Below, piece after piece: positions 9,284 through 17,215 of a stretch of DNA of 64,000 nucleotides. How positions within the stretch are numbered: the stretch's first letter is position 1; each line of letters starts with the position of its first letter. This DNA comes from Isoalcanivorax pacificus W11-5 (lineage in GTDB: Bacteria; Pseudomonadota; Gammaproteobacteria; Pseudomonadales; Alcanivoracaceae): NCBI RefSeq assembly GCF_000299335.2, contig NZ_CP004387.1, positions 3,302,994 through 3,366,993 on the forward strand, written 5' to 3'. Made by a program: the position numbers and the translations under genes. The notes beneath the pieces were generated by a model. It saw only the letters and a list, made by a program, of their open reading frames with translations. It had not been told where the DNA came from and made no database searches.

Positions 9284-10318
9284 ATGGCCCAGGACGACCT
9301 GCTGTCCCAGGAAGAGATCGACGCGCTGCTGAACGGCCCGGCCAATGACGACGAGCCGGCCGAGCCCCAGCCGCCGCGCGTGCGCCCGTACGACCCGGCA
9401 TCCCTGCACCGGGTGGTGCGTGAGCGCCTGCACAGCCTGGACATCATCAACGAGCGTTTCGCCCGGCAGTTCCGCTTTGCACTGTTCAATCTGATCCGCC
9501 GTGGTGCCGACATTACCGTCGATTCGGTGCGCTACCAGAGCTTCAAGGATTTTGCCCGCAACCTGCCGGTGCCCACCAACCTGAACCTGATCTCGATGAA
9601 ACCGCTGCGAGGCACTGCGCTGCTGGTATTTCCACCGAGCCTGGTGTTCATGGTGGTGGACAACCTGTTTGGCGGTGACGGCCGCTTCGTGACCAAATCC
9701 GAAGGCCGCGAATTCACCAACACCGAGCAGCGCATCATCCGCCGCATGCTGTCGCTGGCCCTGGACGCCTACCAGGACGCCTGGAAATCGGTGTTCGCGC
9801 TGGACATCAGTTATCTGCGTTCCGAAATCCAGGCCAAGTTTGCCAACATCACCAACTCGCCCAACGAAATCGTCGTCAACACCACCTTCCATCTGGAGGT
9901 CGGCAATCTGGCCAGCGATTTCCAGGTCTGCATTCCCTATTCGATGATCGAGCCGCTGCGCGACCTGCTCAGCAACCCGGTTGCCGACAGCGGTGACGGT
10001 GGCGACCAGTCCTGGAGCCAGCGCATGGCCGGCGAGATCCGCCAGTCGCGGGTAGAGCTGGTAGCCGAGTTCACGGCGATCGCCAGCCGCCTGGGCCAGG
10101 TGCGCACGCTCAAGCCCGGCGATGTACTGCCGATCGAATTGCCCGAGATGATCACCGCCAGCGTCGACGGGGTGCCGGTGATGGAATGCGAGTATGGCAG
10201 CCGGCATGAACAGCGCGCGCTGCGCGTACTGCGCATGATCGACCACACCAGCCCGACGCCGGCGCACAGCTTCCGCAAGGCCGCGACGACGACAAGCCGA
10301 GACAACGACCATGACTGA
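9284..10318 (+). CDS. fliM: Flagellar motor switch protein FliM
   Basis: 344 residues. FliM is the C-ring subunit that binds phosphorylated CheY at its N-terminus; the N-terminal motif LLSQEEIDALL at residues 5-15 is the CheY-binding helix. The CheC-like middle domain and a C-terminal SpoA domain follow (about 255-325, GDVLPIELPEMITASVDGVPV). The gene overlaps fliN by eight bases. Presence of the CheY motif implies that chemotaxis genes exist elsewhere in the genome. Confidence 0.97.
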   Translation: MAQDDLLSQEEIDALLNGPANDDEPAEPQPPRVRPYDPASLHRVVRERLHSLDIINERFARQFRFALFNLIRRGADITVDSVRYQSFKDFARNLPVPTNLNLISMKPLRGTALLVFPPSLVFMVVDNLFGGDGRFVTKSEGREFTNTEQRIIRRMLSLALDAYQDAWKSVFALDISYLRSEIQAKFANITNSPNEIVVNTTFHLEVGNLASDFQVCIPYSMIEPLRDLLSNPVADSGDGGDQSWSQRMAGEIRQSRVELVAEFTAIASRLGQVRTLKPGDVLPIELPEMITASVDGVPVMECEYGSRHEQRALRVLRMIDHTSPTPAHSFRKAATTTSRDNDHD

Positions 10319-10760
10319 CAAGAAGAAGCCGGATCAGCACGACGACACCGCCCTGCCTGCGGAAGACGCCAGTCAGGACGACCCGTGGGCCGAGGCCCTT
10401 GCCGAGCAGGCCGCCACGGAAGCAGAACCGAAGCAGGCGCGCACGGCGGGCGATGACGTATTCCGTCCGCTGGACGACGGCGACACCAGCGGTGATGTCC
10501 GCGACCTGGACATGATCATGGATATCCCGGTGCGGCTGTCAGTGGAGCTTGGCCGCACCCGCATCACCATCAAGCAATTGCTGGAGCTGACCCAGGGTTC
10601 GGTGGTGGAGCTCGACGGCCTGGCCGGCGAGCCGATGGACATCCTGATCAACGGCTACCTGATTGCCCAGGGTGAAGTCGTGGTGGTGGACGACAAGTAC
10701 GGCATCCGTATCACCGAGATCATCACCCGTTCCGAACGCGTCCAGAAACTCAACCGCTGA
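10311..10760 (+). CDS. fliN: Flagellar motor switch protein FliN
   Basis: 149 residues. FliN completes the C ring with FliM and helps dock FliH. The N-terminal ~60 residues are an acidic, poorly conserved extension. The C-terminal SpoA domain (about 65-145) carries DIPVRLSVELGRTRITIKQL, VVELDGLAGEPMDI and the terminal ITRSERVQKL. Overlap with fliM indicates a single transcript. Confidence 0.97.
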   Translation: MTDKKKPDQHDDTALPAEDASQDDPWAEALAEQAATEAEPKQARTAGDDVFRPLDDGDTSGDVRDLDMIMDIPVRLSVELGRTRITIKQLLELTQGSVVELDGLAGEPMDILINGYLIAQGEVVVVDDKYGIRITEIITRSERVQKLNR

Positions 10761-10780
10761 TTTTTTTTGCGAGCCCAGCC

Positions 10781-11194
10781 ATGACTGCCACGCAGACCGC
10801 ACAGGCCACCACCAGCACTTTCGGCAACGAAGCCGTGGTCGGTCTTGCCGTGATCGGCAAGACGGTGTTCGCGCTGGCGCTGGTGCTCGGCGTTATTCTG
10901 CTGTGCGCGTGGCTGGCGCGGCGCGTCAGCCCGGCGCTGCACGGTGACGGGCAGTGGCTGCGCGTCGTCGCCAGCCGCGCCGTCGGCCCGAAGGAGCGTG
11001 TGGTGGTGGTGGCAGTACAGGACACCTGGCTGGTGCTCGGTGTCGCCGCCGGGCAGGTCAGCAAGCTGCACGAGTTGCCGGCGCCTGCCGGGACTCCTTC
11101 ACCGGACACCACTGAACAGGGTTTCGCCAGTCGTTTTGCCCGCGCCCTGCGCGCACAGACCCGGCAGACTTTCGCCCCGGGGAGGGATGCATGA
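10781..11194 (+). CDS. fliO: Flagellar biosynthesis protein FliO
   Basis: 137 residues. FliO assists assembly of the FliP ring of the export gate. A single membrane segment lies at about residues 29-47 ([21 protein letters not shown]), followed by a small cytoplasmic domain with [31 protein letters not shown], typical of FliO. It overlaps fliP by four bases. Family conservation is low outside this stretch; position makes the call firm. Confidence 0.92.
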   Translation: MTATQTAQATTSTFGNEAVVGLAVIGKTVFALALVLGVILLCAWLARRVSPALHGDGQWLRVVASRAVGPKERVVVVAVQDTWLVLGVAAGQVSKLHELPAPAGTPSPDTTEQGFASRFARALRAQTRQTFAPGRDA

Positions 11195-11937
11195 CATGGC
11201 GTCGTGTGCCGCTGGCACTGCTGCTGTGCAGCGCGCCCGTGCAGGTGCTTGCACAGGCGGCCATACCGGGGCTGGTCAGTGCACCGACAGCCGACGGCGG
11301 CCAGCAATGGTCGATCCAGCTGCAGGCCCTGCTGCTGCTCAGCAGCCTGGCGTTTTTACCGGCACTGCTGCTGATGATGACCTGCTTCACCCGCATCATC
11401 ATCGTGCTGGGGTTGCTACGCACCGCGCTGGGTACACCGTCGGCGCCACCGAATCAGGTGCTGATTGGCCTGACGCTGTTTCTGACGCTGTTCATCATGT
11501 CGCCGGTGCTGAACCGGGTGCACGAGACCGCCTGGGTGCCGCTGAGCAACGACGAGATCACGCTGGAAGAATTTTTCCGCACCGGCAGCGAGCCGTTTCG
11601 CGAATTCATGCTGGCGCAGACCCGCGAACCGGATCTGGCACTGTTTGCCCGCCTCGGCGAAGTGGGCGACCTGCACGGCCCGGACGATATTCCGCTGCGC
11701 ATTCTGGTGCCGGCCTTTGTCACCAGCGAACTGAAGACCGCCTTCCAGATCGGCTTCACCATTTTCATCCCGTTTCTGATCATCGACCTGGTGGTGGCCA
11801 GTGTGCTGATGGCCCTGGGCATGATGATGGTGCCGCCCGCCACCATTTCGCTGCCGTTCAAACTGATGCTGTTCGTCCTGGTGGACGGCTGGCAACTGAT
11901 CATCGGCTCGCTGGCGCAGAGTTTTTTCCCGACATGA
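11191..11937 (+). CDS. fliP: Flagellar type III export gate protein FliP
   Basis: 248 residues. An N-terminal cleavable signal ends near VLAQA (about residue 23), and the mature protein has four membrane segments. The family signature is intact: [33 protein letters not shown], and near the end [20 protein letters not shown]. FliP forms the pentameric core of the export gate with FliQ and FliR. Unlike in most genomes, the next gene (fliQ) does not follow directly: 271 bases with a terminator and a repeat lie between. Confidence 0.97.
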   Translation: MTWRRVPLALLLCSAPVQVLAQAAIPGLVSAPTADGGQQWSIQLQALLLLSSLAFLPALLLMMTCFTRIIIVLGLLRTALGTPSAPPNQVLIGLTLFLTLFIMSPVLNRVHETAWVPLSNDEITLEEFFRTGSEPFREFMLAQTREPDLALFARLGEVGDLHGPDDIPLRILVPAFVTSELKTAFQIGFTIFIPFLIIDLVVASVLMALGMMMVPPATISLPFKLMLFVLVDGWQLIIGSLAQSFFPT

Positions 11938-11965
11938 GCCGGCCACCGCTTTTCCTGAACCGTGG

Positions 11966-12010
11966 CCTGGCTGATGAACCCCCATTCATCAGCCAGGTCG
12001 CGGCTTTTTA
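11966..12010 (+). terminator. Intrinsic terminator after fliP
   Basis: A perfect 13-bp stem (arms 11966-11978 and 11985-11997, beginning CCTGGCTGATGAA) with a six-base loop is followed seven bases later by a run of five T. It begins 28 bases after the fliP stop. It should end or attenuate the fliF-fliP transcript before fliQR. Confidence 0.75.
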
Positions 12011-12039
12011 TATCAGAGAGCCCGCCTGGCGGCGGGCGG

Positions 12040-12189
12040 GTCGGACGTCTGACGTCGGACGTCGGACGCAAAAAAAAACGGCTTCTGTACCAGCAGCTTT
12101 CGCACCCACGTATCCCGCCCCCCGGTGGCCTTGCCGTATCACACAGGTTTTTATCTTCAGCGTCAGACGTCCGACGTCCGACGTCCGAC
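12040..12189. repeat. Inverted pair of four-unit heptamer arrays between fliP and fliQ
   Basis: The left array (12040-12067) is four tandem copies of GTCGGAC, the second reading GTCTGAC. The right array (12162-12189) is four tandem copies of the reverse complement GTCCGAC, the first reading GTCAGAC. Together they form a 28-bp arm inverted repeat around 94 bases that contain a run of nine A and a run of five T but no gene. The array ends 19 bases before the fliQ start codon. Confidence 0.8.
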
Positions 12190-12208
12190 CTTTTCCCCAG
12201 GTTTCCCC

Positions 12209-12478
12209 ATGACCCCCGAAGCCGTCATGAACCTCGCCTACCAGGGCATGATGGTAACGCTGCTGCTGGCAGCCCCCCTGCTGATCACCGCGCTGCTGAT
12301 CGGCCTGCTGGTGAGCCTGTTCCAGGCCGCCACCCAGATCAACGAAATGACCCTTTCCTTCATTCCGAAAATACTCGGCGTATTCACCGTGCTGGTGATC
12401 GCCGGCCCCTGGCTGCTGGAGCTGATCACCCGTTTCACCCGCGAACTGTTCCAGAACATTCCGCTGCACCTGTTGTAA
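12209..12478 (+). CDS. fliQ: Flagellar type III export gate protein FliQ
   Basis: 89 residues, the standard size, with two membrane segments. The conserved stretch LLISLLVG-like LLIGLLVSLFQAATQINEMTL, then FIPKILGVF, is clear. The frame stays open upstream to 12125 through the heptamer repeat, but family alignment places the start at ATG 12209 (MTPEAVM). No strong Shine-Dalgarno is visible (GGTTTCCCC precedes the ATG). The fliR ATG lies six bases beyond its stop. Confidence 0.96.
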   Translation: MTPEAVMNLAYQGMMVTLLLAAPLLITALLIGLLVSLFQAATQINEMTLSFIPKILGVFTVLVIAGPWLLELITRFTRELFQNIPLHLL

Positions 12479-12484
12479 ACCGCC

Positions 12485-13276
12485 ATGTTGCAGGTGACGT
12501 TTGAACAACTGCATCTGTGGCTGGTGAGTTTTCTCTGGCCGTTCACCCGTCTGACCGGCTTTCTGCTGGTGTCTCCCCTGTGGGGCCATCCCAGCGTGCC
12601 CAAGGAGGTCAAGCTGGCGCTGGCCGCCCTGATCAGCATGCTGCTGGCGCCAGGCCTGCCACCACTGCCGGATGTACCGCTGATGTCCTGGGCCGGCTTC
12701 GGCGTTCTGGTGGAACAACTGCTGGTCGGTATCGCCATGGGGCTGGTGATACGGGTCATGCTCAGCACCGTGCAGGCCGCCGGTGACTTTATCGGTTTGC
12801 AGATGGGGCTGGCATTTGCCACCTTCGTGTCGCCGGACACCGGCGCCAACACCATGATCCTGGCGCGGTTGCTGTACATGATCACACTGCTGATGTTCCT
12901 GGCGGTGAACGGACACCTGATCGTAATCGATATTCTTGCCAGCAGTTTCCACACCCTGCCGATCGGCCTGCTTGGCCTGAACCCGGACGGCTTCATCCTG
13001 CTGGTGCGCTTCGGCGGCACCCTGTTTGTCTCCGGCCTGTTGCTGGCCCTGCCGCTGGTGGCTTCCCTCCTGATCATCAACCTGACACTGGGCATCCTGA
13101 ATCGCTCGGCGCCGCAGCTCACCGTGTTCTCGGTGGGCTTTCCCACCTCACTGACCGTAGGCATTTTCCTGCTGACGGTGCTGATGACGGATCTGGGCCG
13201 CTTTCTGCAAGGGTTGTTCGAGCAAGGGCTGACGATGATGGAGACAGTCATCCAGGCGCTGGCGCCGTTGGGGTGA
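12485..13276 (+). CDS. fliR: Flagellar type III export gate protein FliR
   Basis: 263 residues with about six hydrophobic segments. FliR completes the FliPQR gate. Recognisable parts include the early LTGFLLVSPLWG, the GDFIGLQMGLAFATFVSP region and the late RSAPQLTVFSVGFPTSLTVG. flhB, which usually follows fliR, is absent; a toxin-antitoxin pair lies there instead. Confidence 0.96.
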   Translation: MLQVTFEQLHLWLVSFLWPFTRLTGFLLVSPLWGHPSVPKEVKLALAALISMLLAPGLPPLPDVPLMSWAGFGVLVEQLLVGIAMGLVIRVMLSTVQAAGDFIGLQMGLAFATFVSPDTGANTMILARLLYMITLLMFLAVNGHLIVIDILASSFHTLPIGLLGLNPDGFILLVRFGGTLFVSGLLLALPLVASLLIINLTLGILNRSAPQLTVFSVGFPTSLTVGIFLLTVLMTDLGRFLQGLFEQGLTMMETVIQALAPLG

Positions 13277-13279
13277 GGC

Positions 13280-13318
13280 TTGACATTCCCAGCCCCAATG
13301 TAGCAACATCACTACATT
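13280..13318 (+). promoter_or_regulatory. Promoter -35 and candidate operator of the toxin-antitoxin pair
   Basis: TTGACA at 13280-13285 matches the sigma-70 -35 consensus, though I see no equally good -10 at 17 bases. Overlapping where the -10 should be is an inverted repeat AATGTAG (13297-13303) and CTACATT (13312-13318) with an eight-base spacer. Phd/YefM antitoxins repress their own operon at such palindromes, so this is the likely operator. Confidence 0.6.
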
Positions 13319-13347
13319 ATCGAGTCCGACCACCAGGGAGCACCCTG

Positions 13348-13602
13348 ATGACGATCACCACTCTCTCCAGCCGCGAGTTGAACCAGGATGTCGGGCGGGC
13401 CAAAAAAGCTGCCCGGTTGGGGCCTGTCTTTATTACAGACCGGGGCAAGCCTGCACATGTGTTGCTCAGCATCGAGGAATACCAACGGCTCACCGGACAG
13501 CGACGCAATATCGCCGAAGCCCTGGCCATGCCCGAGGCTGCGGATATTGATTTCGAACCGGAGCGCATGCAAATCACCGAACGGCCGGTTGACCTGTCCT
13601 GA
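13348..13602 (+). CDS. Phd/YefM-type antitoxin
   Basis: 84 residues. The N-terminal part fits the Phd/YefM DNA-binding fold: TLSSRELNQDVGRAKKAA then GPVFITDRGKPAHVLLSIEEYQRL. The last ~25 residues, acidic with DIDFEP, would be the toxin-binding tail. The start at ATG 13348 has AGGGAG at suitable spacing; the frame is open further upstream but without similarity. Its stop shares one base with the toxin ATG. The protein should neutralise the downstream PIN nuclease and autorepress the pair. Confidence 0.92.
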   Translation: MTITTLSSRELNQDVGRAKKAARLGPVFITDRGKPAHVLLSIEEYQRLTGQRRNIAEALAMPEAADIDFEPERMQITERPVDLS

Positions 13603-14021
13603 TGTTTATCCTGGACACAAACGTCGTTTCTGAACTGCGCAAGGCCCGCACGAACAGGGCCAATGCCAACGTGGTCGCCTGGGCAGGCAGCGTGGACGCC
13701 AGCAGCATGTTTATTTCCACTATCACCGTGTTCGAGCTGGAAAAAGGGATTCTGCAAGTCATGCGCCGGGACGGCAGCCAGGGGCGTTTGCTGCGTGAAT
13801 GGATGGATCGTCATGTCATGCCGGAATTCCGTGGCCGAATTCTCCCGATTGATACCGCTGTAGCGTTGCAATGCGCCCGGTTGCACGTGCCGGACCAGCG
13901 CAGTGAAGCAGATGCCCTGATTGCAGCCACTGCGATGGTACACGGCATGACCGTGGTAACACGCAATATCGCTGATTTCGAACCGACGGGAGTACATCTG
14001 ATCAATCCCTGGGAGCACTGA
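13602..14021 (+). CDS. vapC: VapC/FitB-type PIN-domain toxin
   Basis: 139 residues. It is a PIN-domain ribonuclease with the acidic metal-binding residues D5 (in FILDTNVVSE), E45 (in TVFELEKG), D104 (in SEADALIAAT) and D125 (in RNIADFEPTG). The closest named relative by pattern is FitB, which also pairs with a small antitoxin. Such toxins cut tRNA or rRNA when the antitoxin decays. All catalytic acids are present, so it should be active. The pair lies between fliR and the convergent flgL gene. Confidence 0.93.
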   Translation: MFILDTNVVSELRKARTNRANANVVAWAGSVDASSMFISTITVFELEKGILQVMRRDGSQGRLLREWMDRHVMPEFRGRILPIDTAVALQCARLHVPDQRSEADALIAATAMVHGMTVVTRNIADFEPTGVHLINPWEH

Positions 14022-14088
14022 CAGACAGGATTCGCCCGGTTCAGATGCATTCAGGAGGTATCGGGAGAAATATTCACAAGAGCGATTC

Positions 14089-14114
14089 AAAAAAAGGGCG
14101 GGCTTTCGCCCGCC
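14089..14114 (-). terminator. Intrinsic terminator of the flgB-flgL transcript
   Basis: On the minus strand a perfect 7-bp GC stem (14097-14103 with 14108-14114) with a GAAA loop is followed by a run of seven T (plus-strand A at 14089-14095). It lies about 130 bases beyond the flgL stop codon. Confidence 0.88.
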
Positions 14115-14168
14115 TCGCTCTCGAGGAAAAAAGCGCACGTGTAGCACACACTCTCCCGTCAACCAATC

Positions 14169-14231
14169 CGCGTACGAACACACCACCACTGCCAGAGTTG
14201 CCACGCTTTTGGTGGTGGTGTGCCGTACGCG
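14169..14231. repeat. Long stem-loop between vapC and flgL
   Basis: An 8-bp outer stem (14169-14176 with 14224-14231, CGCGTACG) and an 11-bp inner stem (14179-14189 with 14212-14222, CACACCACCAC) are separated by a two-base versus one-base internal loop and close on a 22-base loop. There is no T run next to it. It sits 17 bases beyond the flgL stop, inside the stretch that the flgL terminator at 14089 would leave transcribed. Confidence 0.7.
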
Positions 14232-14247
14232 AGACCCTCTTCCCGCG

Positions 14248-15444
14248 TTACAAGCGGTCAAATAATGTCATGCCCTTGATATCCACAAAGGCCTTCTGTG
14301 CTGCCTGCAGGCCGACCTGCCGCAGTGTGTATTCAGAGATGGCGCTGACGTAATCCAGTTCCACCAGATCCGACATGGCTTCGGCGTAATTGAGCTGACG
14401 GTTGCTGGCCACGGAATCGACCACCTCCAGCTCGTTCAGCCTTGCCCCCACCGAGGCGCGCACCGTCAGCACGTTGTCCAGGCTGTTATCCATTTCCCGC
14501 AGCGCGCTGTTCAGGGTGTTGTTCAGGGCCGCCTTGTCACTGGCGGAAGTGGCCGGATTCTCCAGTACCGACAGCACCTTTTCGAAGGTGGCAAACAGAT
14601 CGGTGTTCAGGTTTTCGGCGCGGTCCATCACCACGCTGTCGCCATCCGCCGGCTGTCCCTCGAAGGTGAACGACAGGCCGGCGTGCTGGATCGGCTGCGC
14701 CGGTGTGTACGGCTGGGCCGGCCCGCCGTTGATACTGTAGGTGGTGACATCGCCAGCCACAGCGAACGTGATGTCCAGGCGGCTGCCGTAATCCGGGTCG
14801 GCGGCATTCACTGTGTCCGGGCCGGCAAAGGTCAATGAGCCGGTGTTGCCGGCATCGGCCTCGGCCAGATAGCCGGCGCTGCTGTGGACCGAACGGAAAA
14901 TGGCGTCGCCGTTGTCTCCCACCGGCATCAGGCGTGAGGCATCAATGCGCTGCTCGCGGGTGTTCGTGTCGCCGACATACTGCACGTCGCCGGCCGGGTC
15001 GCGCACAAACGGCGGGCTGCTGTCCCGGTAACCACCGAACAGGTAACGGCCGTTGCCATCGGTGGCGTTGGCCTGGCCGAGCACGGTTTCATAGATGCCG
15101 CGCAGTTCACTGGCGACAGAATCGCGGTCAGCGTCGGACAGCGTGCCGTTGACAGCCTGCAGCACCAGGGTACGGGCGCTGGCGATGGCGTCACCGACGC
15201 TGTTGAGTACGCTTTCTTCCTGTGACAGTGCATTGCGTGCCGTGACCCGGGCATCGGTGAATTGCTGCGTCAGTGCCTGCGATTGCGCCACACGCACGGC
15301 ACGCGAGGCCGCCTGCGGATCGTCGGACGGGTTCACCACCCGCCGGCCGGAGGCGATCTGCTGGCCCACCTTCATGAAGTCCGCCTGCTGGCGGTTCAGG
15401 GAGGAGACGCTCTGTTCAAACATGGTCACGGTGCTGATACGCAT
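14248..15444 (-). CDS. flgL: Flagellar hook-associated protein 3 (FlgL)
   Basis: 398 residues from ATG 15444 (MRISTVTMFEQS), the typical FlgL start; an in-frame TTG lies three codons earlier. FlgL is the second hook-filament junction protein. The flagellin-like N-terminus (NRQQADFMKVGQQIASGRRVVNPSDDPQAA) and C-terminus (TLRQVGLQAAQKAFVDIKGMTLFDRL) form the coiled-coil core. It follows flgK by 17 bases and should be transcribed from the sigma-28 promoter upstream of flgK. Confidence 0.95.
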   Translation of the reverse strand: MRISTVTMFEQSVSSLNRQQADFMKVGQQIASGRRVVNPSDDPQAASRAVRVAQSQALTQQFTDARVTARNALSQEESVLNSVGDAIASARTLVLQAVNGTLSDADRDSVASELRGIYETVLGQANATDGNGRYLFGGYRDSSPPFVRDPAGDVQYVGDTNTREQRIDASRLMPVGDNGDAIFRSVHSSAGYLAEADAGNTGSLTFAGPDTVNAADPDYGSRLDITFAVAGDVTTYSINGGPAQPYTPAQPIQHAGLSFTFEGQPADGDSVVMDRAENLNTDLFATFEKVLSVLENPATSASDKAALNNTLNSALREMDNSLDNVLTVRASVGARLNELEVVDSVASNRQLNYAEAMSDLVELDYVSAISEYTLRQVGLQAAQKAFVDIKGMTLFDRL

Positions 15445-15461
15445 AACCGTCAATGCTCCCT

Positions 15462-17084
15462 TCAGGCGCGCAGGCCAAGCAGCGTGTCGATCACCGCCAC
15501 GCCGGCCTCGATCACCCGCGCGTTGGCCTGGTAATACTGCTGGTAACGGATCAGGTTGGCCGCTTCTTCATCCAGGTTCACACCCGATTCGGATTGCTGT
15601 ACGGCGCTCAGTTGTTCGGTCAGGCCCTGCTGGGCCGCCAGGTTGGCCTGCACGATATTGGTCCGGCTGCCGACGTCACCCACCAGCGTCGCGTACGCCT
15701 GGCTGAAGGTGGCGGCGCCACCGACCAGCGCTTTTTCCTGCAGGTTCTGAAGTGCCAGGGCGTTTTCGTTATCGCCGCTGTCACCACTGAAACCGGCGGC
15801 AATCGCGCCGGTTTCGCGGATCAGGGTTTCCATGTCGCCGGCGGCGGCGCGCACCGGCTGCAACAGAAAGCGGTCGCCATCGGCCAGCGCGGCAGGGTCA
15901 TCCACGGTCAGCACTACGCCGCCGAATTCGAGTTCGCCTGCGCCGTTGAGGGTGGCAGTGAAGGATTCGCCGCTGTCACGGCGGGTGACGGTGAACTCAC
16001 CGGCAGCCGCATCGCTGACACGCAGGTCGTAATCGCTCGCGGTCAGCGCATCCAGGTCACCGAAGACACCGGAGAGGCTGGCGCTGCCGGTGTTCTGGCT
16101 GTTGCCGTAGACCCGTGGTACGCCGATGGCAAAGAATGCCTCGCCGGGATTGCCTTCCATGTCCACGCCCTGGGCGTGTTGGGTGTTGAAGGCCACCGCC
16201 AGGGTCACGGCAAGCTGGCCGATCTGGTTGCGCGTCTGGTCGAGTGTTTCATCGCGGAAACTGATCAGGCCACCCAGTGAGCCGCCATTGATGTTGCGCG
16301 GGTCCAGCGCTGACAGATTGCCGGCGGAATCGCGGTAGCCGACTACGGTGCGGGTCGGGTCTTCCGGCGACGTCATCGCTTCCAGGGAAAAGCTGTTGCT
16401 GCCGGCCACCAGCGGCTGTCCGTTGCCGATGGTCAGGTTGTAGGTGCCACTGTCCTGTACCGTCAGCTTGACGTTGATACGTTCGCTGAGCTGCGCCACC
16501 AGTTGGTCGCGCTGGTTCAGCAGGCTGTTCGGCGCTTCACCGTGCCTGGCCTTGGCCAGGGCAATTTCGCGGTTGAGCAGCGCGATCTGTTCGGCGTCGT
16601 TGTTGACCTGGGTAATCTCGTCGCGGATCTGGCCATCGACACCGACCTGCATGTCCTGCAGGTAATCGTCGAACGCGCGGAACTGTGCCGTGAGGGTATC
16701 GGCCGCGCCGATCACGCCCTGTCGCGCGGCCGGATCGGACGGGCTGCCGGCCAGGTCTTCCAGCGACGAAAAGAAATTCTGCATCAGCGGCGCCAGCCCG
16801 GCCTTGTCATCCGCGAGCAGGTTATCGATCTGGCTGACCTGGGTCTGGTAGCTGCGCAGCGCCTGGAAAGCACTGTTGGCCGCGTTGAGCTGGCCGGCCA
16901 CGTACTGGTCGAACTGCCGCTGCACATCATTGACACGCACACCGCTCCCCGTGCGGGTCTCACCCAGCAAGGTCAGCTCGCGGTTGTAGCCCGGCGTGTA
17001 GACGTTGCTGATGTTGTTGCTGGTGGTATGCAGTGCGGTCTGTGCCGCGCTGAGACCACTGAGGCCGACAGAGAAGATGCTCAT
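15462..17084 (-). CDS. flgK: Flagellar hook-associated protein 1 (FlgK)
   Basis: 540 residues. FlgK forms the first hook-filament junction layer. The N-terminal flg_bb_rod-type region (SIFSVGLSGLSAAQTALHTTSNNISNVYTPGYNRE) and the C-terminal helix (SGVNLDEEAANLIRYQQYYQANARVIE) are both intact. The middle is variable. Transcribed from the sigma-28 promoter at 17111-17137. Confidence 0.97.
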   Translation of the reverse strand: MSIFSVGLSGLSAAQTALHTTSNNISNVYTPGYNRELTLLGETRTGSGVRVNDVQRQFDQYVAGQLNAANSAFQALRSYQTQVSQIDNLLADDKAGLAPLMQNFFSSLEDLAGSPSDPAARQGVIGAADTLTAQFRAFDDYLQDMQVGVDGQIRDEITQVNNDAEQIALLNREIALAKARHGEAPNSLLNQRDQLVAQLSERINVKLTVQDSGTYNLTIGNGQPLVAGSNSFSLEAMTSPEDPTRTVVGYRDSAGNLSALDPRNINGGSLGGLISFRDETLDQTRNQIGQLAVTLAVAFNTQHAQGVDMEGNPGEAFFAIGVPRVYGNSQNTGSASLSGVFGDLDALTASDYDLRVSDAAAGEFTVTRRDSGESFTATLNGAGELEFGGVVLTVDDPAALADGDRFLLQPVRAAAGDMETLIRETGAIAAGFSGDSGDNENALALQNLQEKALVGGAATFSQAYATLVGDVGSRTNIVQANLAAQQGLTEQLSAVQQSESGVNLDEEAANLIRYQQYYQANARVIEAGVAVIDTLLGLRA

Positions 17085-17110
17085 GATATGTCCTCGAACC
17101 GATACCTGTG

Positions 17111-17137
17111 TTATCGGCGCTGTCGCGGTTCACTTTA
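17111..17137 (-). promoter_or_regulatory. Sigma-28 (FliA) promoter of flgKL
   Basis: On the minus strand TAAAGTGA, 11 bases, then GCCGATAA: an essentially perfect FliA promoter. The -10 end lies about 26 bases before the flgK ATG. Together with the flaG and flgM promoters this shows a conventional late class of flagellar genes. Confidence 0.92.
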
Positions 17138-17141
17138 GCGC

Positions 17142-17215
17142 GCTGTTAAAAAAAAGCCGGTGCTGACGGCCTGATCGGGCCATCCGTCGAATCAAGCGCG
17201 GCAAGCGATTGATTT
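17142..17215. repeat. Partial copy of the 1140-1291 repeat element
   Basis: This stretch aligns with 1146-1218 with one indel. A 25-base block beginning ATCAAGCGCGGCAAGCGATT is identical in both (17191-17215 and 1194-1218), and GCTGTT, a run of A and GTGCTGA-Y-GGC are shared on the left. The right half of the element (inner hairpin and right terminal repeat) is missing. The copy runs into the 3' end of flgJ. Confidence 0.7.

Noticed and set aside
12040-12189. The heptamer arrays as a CRISPR
   Set aside because: Units are 7 bp and directly tandem with no spacers; the two arrays are inverted and there are no cas genes.
10944-12212. 422-codon plus-strand frame overlapping fliO, fliP and the heptamer array
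   Set aside because: It runs out of frame through fliO and fliP, which have clear family motifs.
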